From the NCBI GenBank assembly GCA_000803105.1, contig JTDA01000016.1, positions 1 to 64,000 on the forward strand: DNA of 64,000 bases, written 5' to 3'. Source of the DNA: Coprobacter secundus. Lineage in GTDB: Bacteria > Bacteroidota > Bacteroidia > Bacteroidales > Coprobacteraceae. The notes below the pieces were generated by a model. The model did no database searches and was not told the origin of the DNA. It worked only from the letters and a program-made list of their open reading frames with translations. A program made the translations under genes and the position numbers. This document shows positions 38,147 through 47,798 of the stretch, in pieces (within the stretch, counting starts at the first letter, position 1; each line of letters opens with the position of its first letter).

Positions 38147-40636
38147 TTATCTTAAATTATTAAATATCTGTTCCAATTGGACCTCATCCATTACCAGAAC
38201 CTGTCGAGGTTTGCTTCCCTCTGAAGGACCGACAATTCCGGCAGCTTCTAATTGGTCCATAATACGTCCTGCACGATTATATCCTAAAGAAAATTTTCGT
38301 TGTATTAGGGAAGTAGAACCTTGCTGATTCAATACAATTAGACGTGCAGCTTCTTCAAACATGGAATCTCTCTCTTTCAGATTTACCTCACCTATTCCAG
38401 AATCTCCACCTTCACCTACATACTCGGGTAGGGCATAAGCCGAACTATATCCTTGTTGGGAACCTATGAAATCGCAAATACGTTCAACTTCTGGAGTATC
38501 AATTAACGCACACTGGACACGAACTAAAGAACTTCCTTGAGAAAACAACAAATCTCCCCGTCCTATTAACTGATTTGCACCTGGGCAGTCAAGAATCGTT
38601 CTTGAATCTATCATAGACGAAACTCTAAACGCTACACGAGCTGGGAAATTAGCTTTTATAACGCCTGTAATAATGTTGGTAGAAGGACGTTGTGTCGCAA
38701 TAATCATATGAATACCTACAGCTCTCGCCAACTGGGCAATACGAGCAATGGGCATTTCAACTTCTTTACCTGCTGTCATTATTAAATCTGCAAATTCGTC
38801 AACTATGACAACAATATAAGGCATATAATGATGTCCATTGTTCGGATTCAATCTCCGGGAAATAAACTTAGCATTGTATTCTTTAATATTGCGAGTTTGC
38901 GCCTTCTTCAACAAATCGTACCTGTCATCCATTTCTTTAGTTATAGAATTCAATGTTTGTACTACTTTGGTAACGTCTGTTATGATAGCGTCTTCACTGT
39001 CCGGTAATTTTGCCAAAAAGTGCTTTTCTATGTTTGAATATATACTAAATTCTACTTTCTTGGGATCAACCAACACCAGTTTTAGTTGCGAAGGATGCTT
39101 TTTATAAAGCAAAGAAGTGATAATCGCATTCAGACCGACTGATTTACCTTGTCCTGTAGCCCCAGCGACTAAAACATGTGGCATTTTACATAGGTCGAAC
39201 ATAAATACATCATTCGTTATCGTTTTTCCTAAAACAATGGGAAGATCATATTTACTTTCCTGAAATTTTTTCGAGGATATAACCGAAAGCATAGATACAA
39301 TCTGAGGGTCTTTATTAGGTACTTCAATACCGATAGTCCCTTTCCCAGGTATAGGAGCAATAATACGAATTCCCAAAGCTGAGAGACTCAATGCTATATC
39401 ATCCTCTAAATTTCTTATCTTAGAAACTCTGACTCCGGCTTCTGGAATTATCTCATATAATGTTATAGTAGGTCCTACTGTAGCCTTTATCATTTTGATG
39501 CGGATACCGTAATTTTTCAAAGTTTCTGCAATTTTTTTCTGATTTGCATTTTGCTCTTCCATATCAATCTGACGGTCTGGCTCATCGTATTTTTCCATCA
39601 AATCCAATCCTGGAGATTTATATCGAGACAATTCTAATGTAGGATCATAGTCATCCAATTCATTTCCCTGATATTCTTCTTCTTCAATTATTTCAGTGCC
39701 GGCTTCGACAGTAAAAGTATGTTCTTCTTCTTTTTCTGTTACAGGAATATTGTTTTGAGAAACGCCTGAATTGTTCTCATTTAAATGTTGGTTGAATACA
39801 ACCTCAAACTTATCAGTATTATCATTATTGAAATTTTCGATCTGGTTTTCATCTATTTCGGGTGCAATATATTCATATGAGTCTTCTTCACTATCATTAT
39901 TCGACGATATATCTTCAGTATTTTTATTCTTATTGTCGTTTGGTGACGTTTCATCTACATAATTTTTTTCAGAAGATAATATTTCTTCTTTTCTTTTGGA
40001 AGAGGTTTTTATATCTAATGAAAATACTTTCCTTAAAAATGGAACCGTAGAAGAACTGATAGAAATCAAAAAAGTCAAAACTCCGGCAATAATTACGAGT
40101 AAGGTTCCTGACCAACCGATATTCGCTTTGAGTAATAAGGTCGTGTAGTATCCATGTTGTCCACCTAAGTAAATAAAAGAATCTTGGTAACTATCGATAA
40201 AAAAGAAACCGCATATCAAAGATCCCAATATCACTATTGCACATGTATAGCATATCCACTTAATAACAGAGACTTGCTTAACTTTCATTAGCTTCAGCCC
40301 GATGGCACATACAAAAATGCAAATAACAAATGATGATACTCCTACCCATTGATTGATAAACAGATTAGACAGATATGCTCCTAAGGCTCCAGTCCAGTTT
40401 TGAATATCGTTTTTCACACTACTGAGTTCCGCCAAAGACAAATTCTCCAATTTACTTTGATCTGCATCTCCCGTATAAAAAAATGACATAAACGAGATAA
40501 ATAAATATACACCAAACATAACGAAAAGCAATCCCACAACAAAATGAGTACGTTCATCTTTGAAAAAATTGATTACTTTTCTTATGAAAGAATCTTCGTT
40601 CTTATGTTGTTTTTTATCTTCTTTTTTCTTAGCCAT
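38147..40636 (-). CDS. ftsK: FtsK/SpoIIIE DNA translocase
   Basis: 829 residues. Four N-terminal membrane helices lie in about 25-200, then an acidic low-complexity linker (about 215-345). The motor domain has Walker A in VLVAGATGQGKSVGLNAII near residue 480 and Walker B in PYIVVIVDEFADLIM. A C-terminal gamma winged helix (TSLIQRKFSLGYNRAGRIMDQLEAAGIVGPSEGSKPRQVLV) reads the chromosome's orienting sequences. It moves DNA at the division septum and activates dimer resolution. First gene of the operon with lolA and trxB. Confidence 0.95.
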   Translation of the reverse strand: MAKKKEDKKQHKNEDSFIRKVINFFKDERTHFVVGLLFVMFGVYLFISFMSFFYTGDADQSKLENLSLAELSSVKNDIQNWTGALGAYLSNLFINQWVGVSSFVICIFVCAIGLKLMKVKQVSVIKWICYTCAIVILGSLICGFFFIDSYQDSFIYLGGQHGYYTTLLLKANIGWSGTLLVIIAGVLTFLISISSSTVPFLRKVFSLDIKTSSKRKEEILSSEKNYVDETSPNDNKNKNTEDISSNNDSEEDSYEYIAPEIDENQIENFNNDNTDKFEVVFNQHLNENNSGVSQNNIPVTEKEEEHTFTVEAGTEIIEEEEYQGNELDDYDPTLELSRYKSPGLDLMEKYDEPDRQIDMEEQNANQKKIAETLKNYGIRIKMIKATVGPTITLYEIIPEAGVRVSKIRNLEDDIALSLSALGIRIIAPIPGKGTIGIEVPNKDPQIVSMLSVISSKKFQESKYDLPIVLGKTITNDVFMFDLCKMPHVLVAGATGQGKSVGLNAIITSLLYKKHPSQLKLVLVDPKKVEFSIYSNIEKHFLAKLPDSEDAIITDVTKVVQTLNSITKEMDDRYDLLKKAQTRNIKEYNAKFISRRLNPNNGHHYMPYIVVIVDEFADLIMTAGKEVEMPIARIAQLARAVGIHMIIATQRPSTNIITGVIKANFPARVAFRVSSMIDSRTILDCPGANQLIGRGDLLFSQGSSLVRVQCALIDTPEVERICDFIGSQQGYSSAYALPEYVGEGGDSGIGEVNLKERDSMFEEAARLIVLNQQGSTSLIQRKFSLGYNRAGRIMDQLEAAGIVGPSEGSKPRQVLVMDEVQLEQIFNNLR

Positions 40637-40711
40637 AAAAATTTTTTCATTTTGACAAATACAAAAATACGAAAAGTTTGTCAGTATCTTTTTTGAAATA
40701 AAACTATCTGT

Positions 40712-42187
40712 TTATTTTTTCCAAAAATAGGGTGTAAAAATAATCAAGATTGTAAATAATTCAAGACGACCTACCAACATAACAAAAGACAAAAGCCAAA
40801 TACCGGCATCTGGAATAAGGGCGAAATCTGATCCCATTCGACCAAATCCGGGACCAATGTTACTGAGACATGAAAGAGTACATCCAAAAGCCTCTTCGAA
40901 CGTAAGTCCCATAGCCGAAAGTAGTACCGAACTGATGACAAATACAAGCAAATAAACAAAAATAAAAGCTAATATTTTCGATACTAATTCATATGAAATT
41001 ACTTTATTATTTACTCGAACCGGAACTACGGCATTCGGATGAATATGGCGATATAGTTCATTGACTGTATTTTTTATCAAAACTACAAGGCGTATTGTTT
41101 TTGCTCCTCCACTGGTAGAACCTGCACAAGCACCAAAAAACATAACCAAAAACAATATGACGGCATAGAATGGTCCCCAATCATTAAAATTAGCCGTAGT
41201 AAATCCTGTTGTAGTAATATTAGTGACTACCTGAAACAGTGATGAACGTATAGTACCTTCTGCAGAACCTTGTATTTGCCCGCTCATAAATAGCCCTGCA
41301 GCGATAGCTATAGTAGCCAGTATCAAAACATAAGTATACCATCTTACCTCTTCGTCTTTAAAAAGAGACTTATAGTCACCTTTCGCAACAGCAAAATATA
41401 CTATTGAAAAATTTATACCTGAAATGTACATAAAAAAGATGATGACATAATCAATATAGGCCGAGTTCCAATAAGCAATACTGGCTTGCTTTGTTGAATA
41501 TCCTCCTGTTGCAGTTGTTGACATGGCATGACAAATTGCATCAAATAAATCCATAGGCCCAAGTACGAGACAAATGACGAGAACTGTTGTTATTGCAACA
41601 TACATTCCCCATAGTCTTTTTGCTGTCTGGCCTATTCTTGGACGTAATTTATTGTGAGTAATGCCTGTTGTTTCAGCATTAAATAATTGTATTCCACCCC
41701 CTGAATTAAGCATTGGCAATATGGCGAGGGTAAACAAAATTATACCCATACCCCCTAACCATTGTGTAAAGCACCGCCAAAAAAGAATGCCATGGGGCAA
41801 ACTATCAATATCTGTCAAAACAGTAGCTCCGGTTGTTGTAAAACCGGAAATTGTTTCAAAAAAGGCGTCTGCTACATTCGGGATGCATCCATGTATAATA
41901 AAAGGAAGCATTCCAAAAATAGAGAAAAAAATCCATGTTGTAGCAACGATAAGAAAGCCTTCTCTTTTTGCCAGATGTTTCGAATGATTACGAGTCGTCA
42001 TTATCATCATAGCACCTGCTACAATAGTAATTCCTATTGTTGTCAAAAAAGCAAGAGTATCACTCTCATCATACCAAAGAGACACCAAAAGAGGTACAAT
42101 CATAAAAAATGCCTCCATACATAAAAGCATCCCTATGACTCGAAATACTATTTTAAAATTTATTTGCTGTATATCGTTTTTATGCAC
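40712..42187 (-). CDS. trkH: TrkH-type potassium uptake channel
   Basis: A 491-residue membrane protein with about ten hydrophobic segments and four pore loops, of which FTTTGATVL, TATGGYSTKQ, TTTGFTTANF and SNIGPGFG carry the selectivity glycines. It takes up K+ at the inner membrane together with TrkA. It follows trkA by 12 bases. Confidence 0.94.
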   Translation of the reverse strand: MHKNDIQQINFKIVFRVIGMLLCMEAFFMIVPLLVSLWYDESDTLAFLTTIGITIVAGAMMIMTTRNHSKHLAKREGFLIVATTWIFFSIFGMLPFIIHGCIPNVADAFFETISGFTTTGATVLTDIDSLPHGILFWRCFTQWLGGMGIILFTLAILPMLNSGGGIQLFNAETTGITHNKLRPRIGQTAKRLWGMYVAITTVLVICLVLGPMDLFDAICHAMSTTATGGYSTKQASIAYWNSAYIDYVIIFFMYISGINFSIVYFAVAKGDYKSLFKDEEVRWYTYVLILATIAIAAGLFMSGQIQGSAEGTIRSSLFQVVTNITTTGFTTANFNDWGPFYAVILFLVMFFGACAGSTSGGAKTIRLVVLIKNTVNELYRHIHPNAVVPVRVNNKVISYELVSKILAFIFVYLLVFVISSVLLSAMGLTFEEAFGCTLSCLSNIGPGFGRMGSDFALIPDAGIWLLSFVMLVGRLELFTILIIFTPYFWKK

Positions 42188-42199
42188 TTCTGTATCATT

Positions 42200-43534
42200 T
42201 TAATTAAAGAGTTTCTCTATTTTTCGAATAGCGGTATCCAAGCAAAATACAACAACATGGTCATTGGGCTGAATGTGTGTATTACCATTAACAATAAGCC
42301 CTTTACCCTCACGAATCAATCCACCTATGGTTAAATCTTTGGGCAAAGACAAATCTTTTACTTGGGCCTTCGTTATTTTTGATCCTTCTTTGGCAATGAG
42401 TTCTGCAACTTCTGCATCAGCCAAACTGAGGCACTTCACATTTGAATCATCTTCGTCGAGGAGCAATTGGTAGATACGGCTGGCTGCTATTAGTTTCTTG
42501 TTGATAACCGAACCGATATTCAACCCCTCTGCTACAGTAATAAAAGATATGTTTTCGACTTCAGCTACAGTTTTAGGTACACCAAAACCTTTAGCTGTAA
42601 GACATGCCAGAATGTTGGTCTCTGAGCTATCGGTCAATGCAATAAACGCATCAGTATCCATTATTCCTTCTTCTTTTAGAAGGTCTATATCTCGTCCGTC
42701 ACCTTGGATAATCACTGTATCATTCATCTTTTCAACCAACTTATAACTCTTTGCTTTGTCCGATTCAATAAGTTTTATTTTGAGATATTCTGGTGCAATA
42801 TCTGCGATACGTACAGCGATACGGCTTCCCCCCATAATCATCACTTTACGAACATCTATTTCAGTTTTGCCAGTTAACAAGCGTATATCTTGTATATGAT
42901 CCGGGGTAGTAGTAAAATATACGATATCATTCAATCTGATAATATCATTACCACGGGGAATAATCGTTTCGTCTTTTCTCTTTATTGCCGCTATATGATA
43001 GAAATTGTGTTCTCTTGTTAAATCACTCAATTTGTAATCGAGAATTTTTGCTTGTTCCCGGAGCTTTGCTCCAATAAGAATAAGTTCTCCATTACATAAT
43101 TCGAACCAATTCCTTACCCAAGTCCGTTTCAATGCAGTAACTACTTCTTGGGCGGCCAACATTTCTGGATAAATTAATACATCAACTCCAAGTTTTTTAA
43201 AAAATGCCTGATTATCAGGTAATAAATATTCATAATTATCGATGCGAGCCACAGTCTTTGCAGCGCCTAAATTGGTAGCCATTGTACAAGCTGTAATATT
43301 TCGAGACTCAAATGGTGTTACCGCAACAAACAAATCGGCTCGGTTCACTCCGGCTTTTTTCAGAACATCAAATGAAGTAGGAGAGCCCACGACTGTCATC
43401 AAATTATAATTGGCATCTATCCACTGCAATTTTTCGACATCCGTATCGATAAGTATGATATCCTGATCCTCTCGGGATAATAGTTTTGCAAGATGTGTTC
43501 CGACTTCTCCAGCTCCCGCAATTATTATTTTCAT
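42200..43534 (-). CDS. trkA: TrkA, regulatory subunit of potassium uptake
   Basis: 444 residues with two RCK units. The first Rossmann fold has GAGEVGTHLAKLLSREDQDIILIDTD at the start; the second has MIMGGSRIAVRIADIAPEYLKIKLIESD near 225. Each is followed by a RCK C-domain. It is a cytoplasmic NAD(H)-binding ring that gates TrkH. It lies between dxs and trkH, and the three genes are probably co-transcribed. Confidence 0.95.
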   Translation of the reverse strand: MKIIIAGAGEVGTHLAKLLSREDQDIILIDTDVEKLQWIDANYNLMTVVGSPTSFDVLKKAGVNRADLFVAVTPFESRNITACTMATNLGAAKTVARIDNYEYLLPDNQAFFKKLGVDVLIYPEMLAAQEVVTALKRTWVRNWFELCNGELILIGAKLREQAKILDYKLSDLTREHNFYHIAAIKRKDETIIPRGNDIIRLNDIVYFTTTPDHIQDIRLLTGKTEIDVRKVMIMGGSRIAVRIADIAPEYLKIKLIESDKAKSYKLVEKMNDTVIIQGDGRDIDLLKEEGIMDTDAFIALTDSSETNILACLTAKGFGVPKTVAEVENISFITVAEGLNIGSVINKKLIAASRIYQLLLDEDDSNVKCLSLADAEVAELIAKEGSKITKAQVKDLSLPKDLTIGGLIREGKGLIVNGNTHIQPNDHVVVFCLDTAIRKIEKLFN

Positions 43535-43578
43535 TATTCCGTTGTCTTAATATAAAATAATTCTGGATTAATTTTTAA

Positions 43579-45474
43579 TTACCACTCAGAAACCAATATA
43601 TTCTTTATATTCTCTTCATCCATTTTGCATAATTTATATAATTCTGCAATTGTACCATGTTCTATAAATTGATCAGGTATTCCTATCCGTTTTATACGAG
43701 GAGTGTAATTATTATCTGACATAAATTCCAAAACGGCAATACCTAATCCTCCTTTTATGCTTCCGTCCTCGACAGTTACAATACGTTTAAATTTTCGGCC
43801 TATCTCATGAAGAATTCCTTCATCAATAGGTTTTAAAAAAATCATATCATAGTGTGCAATGGAAGTACCTGCTTCTTCAGCCTTTTCTATCGCTTTTGCC
43901 GCAATATTTCCTATCGGACCGATACTAATCAACGCTATGTCATTTCCGTCCTTTAATTTTCGACCTTTTCCTATTTCCAATAGTTTGGGAGTACACTTCC
44001 AATCTGTCAGTACCCCACGTCCCCGGGGATATCGAATAGTAAATACTCCTGTATCTTCTGCTTGGGCTGTATACATCAAATGGCGCAAATAATGTTCATT
44101 CATAGGAGATGCTATAGTCATATTGGGAATACACCTCATATATGATAAATCAAATGCTCCATGATGAGTGACGCCATCTTCTCCTACCAGACCTGCACGG
44201 TCAAGGCAAAAAATAACATGTAGATTTTGAATAGCAACATCATGTATGACTTCATCAAAGGCCCTTTGCATAAATGTTGAGTATATATTGCAGAACGGAA
44301 TTAGCCCCTCTTTAGCCAGTCCTCCCGAAAAAGTAACTGCATGTTCCTCAGCAATGCCAACGTCGAATGTTCTATGTGGATATTTATTCATCATGTACGT
44401 CATAGAGCACCCTGTAGGCATTGCGGGAGTAATACCTACAATTTTTTCATTTTTCTCAGCTAATTCCAACAATGTAAGGCCAAATACATCTTGAAACAAT
44501 GGTGGCAAATTATTACTGTTGGGAATAAGCCGTTCTCCCGTTTCTATATTGAACTTACCAGGAGCATGCCACTCGGTTGCGGCTTTTTCCGCAGGAGCAT
44601 ATCCTTTGCCTTTTACTGTCCGCAAATGTAACAGTTTAGGGCCTGTCATATCTTTTATGTCGTTTAATACCCGTACCATCGTTCCGACATCATGACCATC
44701 CAATGGGCCGAAATAACGGATATTCAATCCTTCAAAAATATTTTGCCTTCGGCCAATGAGAGCTTTCAGACTATTATTGAAGCGTAAAATGAAACCTTTG
44801 CTTTCCTCTGTTACTAAATTGAGTTTGCGCAAGGCAAGGTATACTTTATACCTTAGACGATTATAACGAGGAGAAGTGGTCAATTTTATTAAATATTCAT
44901 TTAATGCCCCAACATTATGGTCTATGGCCATATCATTATCATTCAGTATAATAAGTAAATTATTGGGGTTAATAGCTGCATTATTTAAACCTTCAAATGC
45001 CAATCCGCCTGATATGGATGCGTCTCCTATAACTGCAATTACTTTCTGGTCGTTCTCGTGTTTTAGATTAGCAGCTACTGCCATACCCAAAGCTGCAGAA
45101 ATTGAATTAGACGCATGCCCTGCTATAAAAGCATCATATTCACTCTCTTTAGGATTTGGGAAGCCGCTTATTCCTTTGAATTTACGGTTTGTAGAGAATA
45201 AATTTTTTCTACCTGTCAAGATTTTGTGACTGTATGCTTGATGTCCCACATCCCATACAATGCGATCATATGGAGTATTAAATACATAATGCAAAGCCAC
45301 AGTAAGTTCTATTGCTCCTAAACTTGACGCAAAATGACCGGGATTATGAGACAACTCCTCTATTATAAATTTTCTTAACTCATCACATACCTGAGGAAGT
45401 TGAGAAATGTTTAGTTTCCTTAAGTCTGATGGAATATATAATGTCGATAATATATCGTTTTCTTTACTGTTCAT
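43579..45474 (-). CDS. dxs: 1-deoxy-D-xylulose-5-phosphate synthase
   Basis: A 631-residue thiamine-diphosphate enzyme. GHQAYSHKILTGRK and the ThDP/Mg motif GDASISGGLAFEGLNNA (near 150) lie in the N-terminal domain. The transketolase-like centre has DVGIAEEHAVTFSGGLAKEG and FCLDRAGLVGEDGVTHHGAFD. It condenses pyruvate and glyceraldehyde-3-phosphate, the first step of the MEP isoprenoid pathway. A TACATTTG box on the minus strand (45504-45497) is a probable -7 element upstream. Confidence 0.96.
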   Translation of the reverse strand: MNSKENDILSTLYIPSDLRKLNISQLPQVCDELRKFIIEELSHNPGHFASSLGAIELTVALHYVFNTPYDRIVWDVGHQAYSHKILTGRKNLFSTNRKFKGISGFPNPKESEYDAFIAGHASNSISAALGMAVAANLKHENDQKVIAVIGDASISGGLAFEGLNNAAINPNNLLIILNDNDMAIDHNVGALNEYLIKLTTSPRYNRLRYKVYLALRKLNLVTEESKGFILRFNNSLKALIGRRQNIFEGLNIRYFGPLDGHDVGTMVRVLNDIKDMTGPKLLHLRTVKGKGYAPAEKAATEWHAPGKFNIETGERLIPNSNNLPPLFQDVFGLTLLELAEKNEKIVGITPAMPTGCSMTYMMNKYPHRTFDVGIAEEHAVTFSGGLAKEGLIPFCNIYSTFMQRAFDEVIHDVAIQNLHVIFCLDRAGLVGEDGVTHHGAFDLSYMRCIPNMTIASPMNEHYLRHLMYTAQAEDTGVFTIRYPRGRGVLTDWKCTPKLLEIGKGRKLKDGNDIALISIGPIGNIAAKAIEKAEEAGTSIAHYDMIFLKPIDEGILHEIGRKFKRIVTVEDGSIKGGLGIAVLEFMSDNNYTPRIKRIGIPDQFIEHGTIAELYKLCKMDEENIKNILVSEW

Positions 45475-45585
45475 GACGAAATCAACAATTCGATTGCAAA
45501 TGTAGTTCTTTTACCGAAGATTTGTCTCCAATTTAAAGGTTTATTGTTTTTACTATTATTCATTATTTATGAACAATATTGATTT

Positions 45586-45762
45586 TCATTCTTTTCGTTT
45601 TTTTATTTGTTTATAAATAGGAACAAAAATAATGGCACCTGAAAAAAAGATGGTCAATGCTACACGAGTATTTATTCCATGATAACCCTTAATCAATAAA
45701 TAACATAATAGTAACCACAGTAAAGTGATACAGCAGATTCTGAAATTGGATAATTTTCGCAT
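45586..45762 (-). CDS. Small two-helix membrane protein
   Basis: 58 residues from ATG 45762 (MRKLSNFRICC). A longer frame from 45867 runs through AT-rich sequence and the terminator-like region, so it is less likely. Two hydrophobic helices at about 8-23 and 31-48 are followed by a basic tail (YKQIKKRKE). The function is unknown. It lies between the tyrA terminator and dxs. Confidence 0.55.
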   Translation of the reverse strand: MRKLSNFRICCITLLWLLLCYLLIKGYHGINTRVALTIFFSGAIIFVPIYKQIKKRKE

Positions 45763-45852
45763 TTTATCGATTTTACAGGTTATATATGCAAATATATATA
45801 AAGATTTCTTTAAAGTAAAATTATAGTATAAATATACTCTGATGAATCTAAT

Positions 45853-45893
45853 ACAAAAAAATATCACCCTTAAATAATCTAAGGGTGATATTT
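45853..45893 (-). terminator. Terminator of the pheA-tyrA operon
   Basis: On the minus strand AAATATCACCCTTA and TAAGGGTGATATTT (arms at 45880-45893 and 45859-45872) form a 14-bp stem with a 7-base loop, continuing into a T run (plus-strand AAAAAAA from 45855). Confidence 0.9.
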
Positions 45894-45925
45894 GGGGGTG
45901 AGAAGATTTTAAAACAAATTTATAC

Positions 45926-46699
45926 TCATTTCAAATTGTTTCTCACCTTTGTTAAATATTTTTTCATGCTTTCACTATCCTTTTTATTGATTATGTTCAA
46001 TAATTCAGACAATTGTTCTTGTATAAGTTGTACCTGAGCCGGAGTATGAGGATTAAAGAGAATTTCTGTTAGTAAATAATCATCTTCAGATAATAATCCC
46101 CGGGCGATATCCATATGTTTTTTGAAGGTCGTTCCTGGTGCTTCTTGGTGTTTCATTACTGAAGCAAACACTAGGGTAGAAGCAAAAGGTATAGACAATG
46201 AATAAGCTATAGTCTCATCATGTTCTTTAAATGAATATTCAAAGATTTTAAGCCTCAGATTATTGTATAAATCTTTAAAAAATACCTTTCCCAAATGGTC
46301 TGATTCAGAAATAATAATGGTATTTTGGGTACTCAAATCACTCAAATTGGCAAATGTGGGTCCAAACATAGGATGAGTAGATACGAACGGGTGTCCTGCA
46401 TCTTTATAGTATTCAGGTAATCCTGTTTTTACCGAAGCAATATCTGAAATGATACAGTTTGCTGGGATATAAGGCAATACCATTTTGAATGCTTGTATTG
46501 TGTATTTTACGGTTGCAGCATTGATTACCAGTTCGGGTTCAAAAGCTTTTATTTCATCGAGCTTTGTCATTCGTTGCGTATTAAATGCAAAACGCAAACG
46601 CTGAGGGTCTGTGTCAAACAGGGCCACTTCATGCTGGAAACATAATACATCAGCAAAAAAAGACCCCATTTTCCCAGCACCTAAAATTAAAATTTTCAT
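45926..46699 (-). CDS. tyrA: Prephenate dehydrogenase
   Basis: A 257-residue NAD(P)-dependent enzyme. The Rossmann motif GAGKMGSFFADVLCFQHEVALFDTD is at the N-terminus. The catalytic-region VSTHPMFGPTFANLS (near 107) carries the conserved His-Pro-Met-Phe-Gly. The C-terminal domain is helical. It oxidises prephenate toward tyrosine. Last gene of the operon, four bases after the DAHP synthase gene. Confidence 0.92.
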   Translation of the reverse strand: MKILILGAGKMGSFFADVLCFQHEVALFDTDPQRLRFAFNTQRMTKLDEIKAFEPELVINAATVKYTIQAFKMVLPYIPANCIISDIASVKTGLPEYYKDAGHPFVSTHPMFGPTFANLSDLSTQNTIIISESDHLGKVFFKDLYNNLRLKIFEYSFKEHDETIAYSLSIPFASTLVFASVMKHQEAPGTTFKKHMDIARGLLSEDDYLLTEILFNPHTPAQVQLIQEQLSELLNIINKKDSESMKKYLTKVRNNLK

Positions 46700-46703
46700 T
46701 TCA

Positions 46704-47777
46704 TTAATCGTTCAAAATTTTTATTTGTTGTCTTACCGATTCTTCATGTATAGCTTGTAACACAACTTTCATAAACTCTCCATCCATTTCCATATCTTCA
46801 GCTTGATTAATACGCTTATTCAATATTTCATCATAGCGGGCAGTTTGTAATACTGGCATATCGTGTTCTTTCTTATATTGGCCTATTTCCCGAGATACTC
46901 TCATTCGTTTTGCTAATAATTCCAGAAGCTGGTCATCAAGTTCATCTATCTGTTTTCGCAATTCAGATAAACTCTCTGTGGTTTGAGTCGTCTCGCGTAC
47001 AACCAGCATATTTAAAATATAATTCAAGACATCAGGAGTAATCTGTTGATTTTTGTCGCTCCATGCACAATCCGGGTTACAATGTGATTCTATAATCAAA
47101 CCATCAAATCCTAAATCCATAGCTTGTTGGGATAGGGGAGCAATCAATTCTCTTTTTCCTCCGATATGACTGGGATCGCAGATAATCGGTAAATTAGGAA
47201 GACGGCGACGCAGTTCAATAGGAATGTGCCATTGGGGTAAATTTCGGTACATCTTTTTATCATATGAACTGAATCCACGATGTATCACACCTATTCGGTG
47301 CAATCCTGCATTGTATATTCTTTCTACGGCACCTATCCATAATTCCAAATCTGGATTTACCGGATTTTTAATAAGAACCGGAATATCTACACCTTTCAAT
47401 GCATCAGCGATTTCTTGTACAGCAAAAGGATTCGCAGTTGTTCTGGCTCCGATCCAAAGTAAGTCTACGCCATATTTTAATGCTTCAAAGACATGTCGTT
47501 CGTTTGCTACTTCAGTCGAAACATACATTCCTGTCTCTTCTTTCACATGCTTCAACCACACGAGCCCTTCACTTCCGATACCCTCAAACCCCCCTGGCTT
47601 TGTACGAGGTTTCCAAATCCCAGCCCGAAAAATCTTTATACCTTTATTTGCCAAATCTTTTGCTGTAGAAAGCACTTGCTCTTCTGTTTCGGCACTACAT
47701 GGACCTGCTATAATCAGCGGTCTTTTTTCTTCTACGCCAGGTAATAAAATCGATTCTAAATTCAATGATTCTGCCAT
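46704..47777 (-). CDS. Bifunctional DAHP synthase/chorismate mutase
   Basis: 357 residues. Residues about 1-255 form a 3-deoxy-7-phosphoheptulonate synthase (LIIAGPCSAETEEQV, GIKIFRAGIWKPRTKPGGFEG, ICDPSHIGGKRELI). Residues about 270-357 form an AroQ-type chorismate mutase (SELRKQIDELDDQLLELLAKRMRVSREIGQYKKEHDMPVLQTARYDEIL). One protein thus makes the first committed step of aromatic synthesis and converts chorismate to prephenate, the substrate of both PheA and TyrA of the same operon. Confidence 0.95.
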   Translation of the reverse strand: MAESLNLESILLPGVEEKRPLIIAGPCSAETEEQVLSTAKDLANKGIKIFRAGIWKPRTKPGGFEGIGSEGLVWLKHVKEETGMYVSTEVANERHVFEALKYGVDLLWIGARTTANPFAVQEIADALKGVDIPVLIKNPVNPDLELWIGAVERIYNAGLHRIGVIHRGFSSYDKKMYRNLPQWHIPIELRRRLPNLPIICDPSHIGGKRELIAPLSQQAMDLGFDGLIIESHCNPDCAWSDKNQQITPDVLNYILNMLVVRETTQTTESLSELRKQIDELDDQLLELLAKRMRVSREIGQYKKEHDMPVLQTARYDEILNKRINQAEDMEMDGEFMKVVLQAIHEESVRQQIKILND

Positions 47778-47798
47778 ATTTCTGTTTTTTTATGATTT

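Noticed and set aside
45763..45867. N-terminal extension of the small membrane protein to 45867
   Set aside because: It reads through AT-rich sequence into the terminator stem of the tyrA operon; the start at 45762 gives a sensible two-helix protein.
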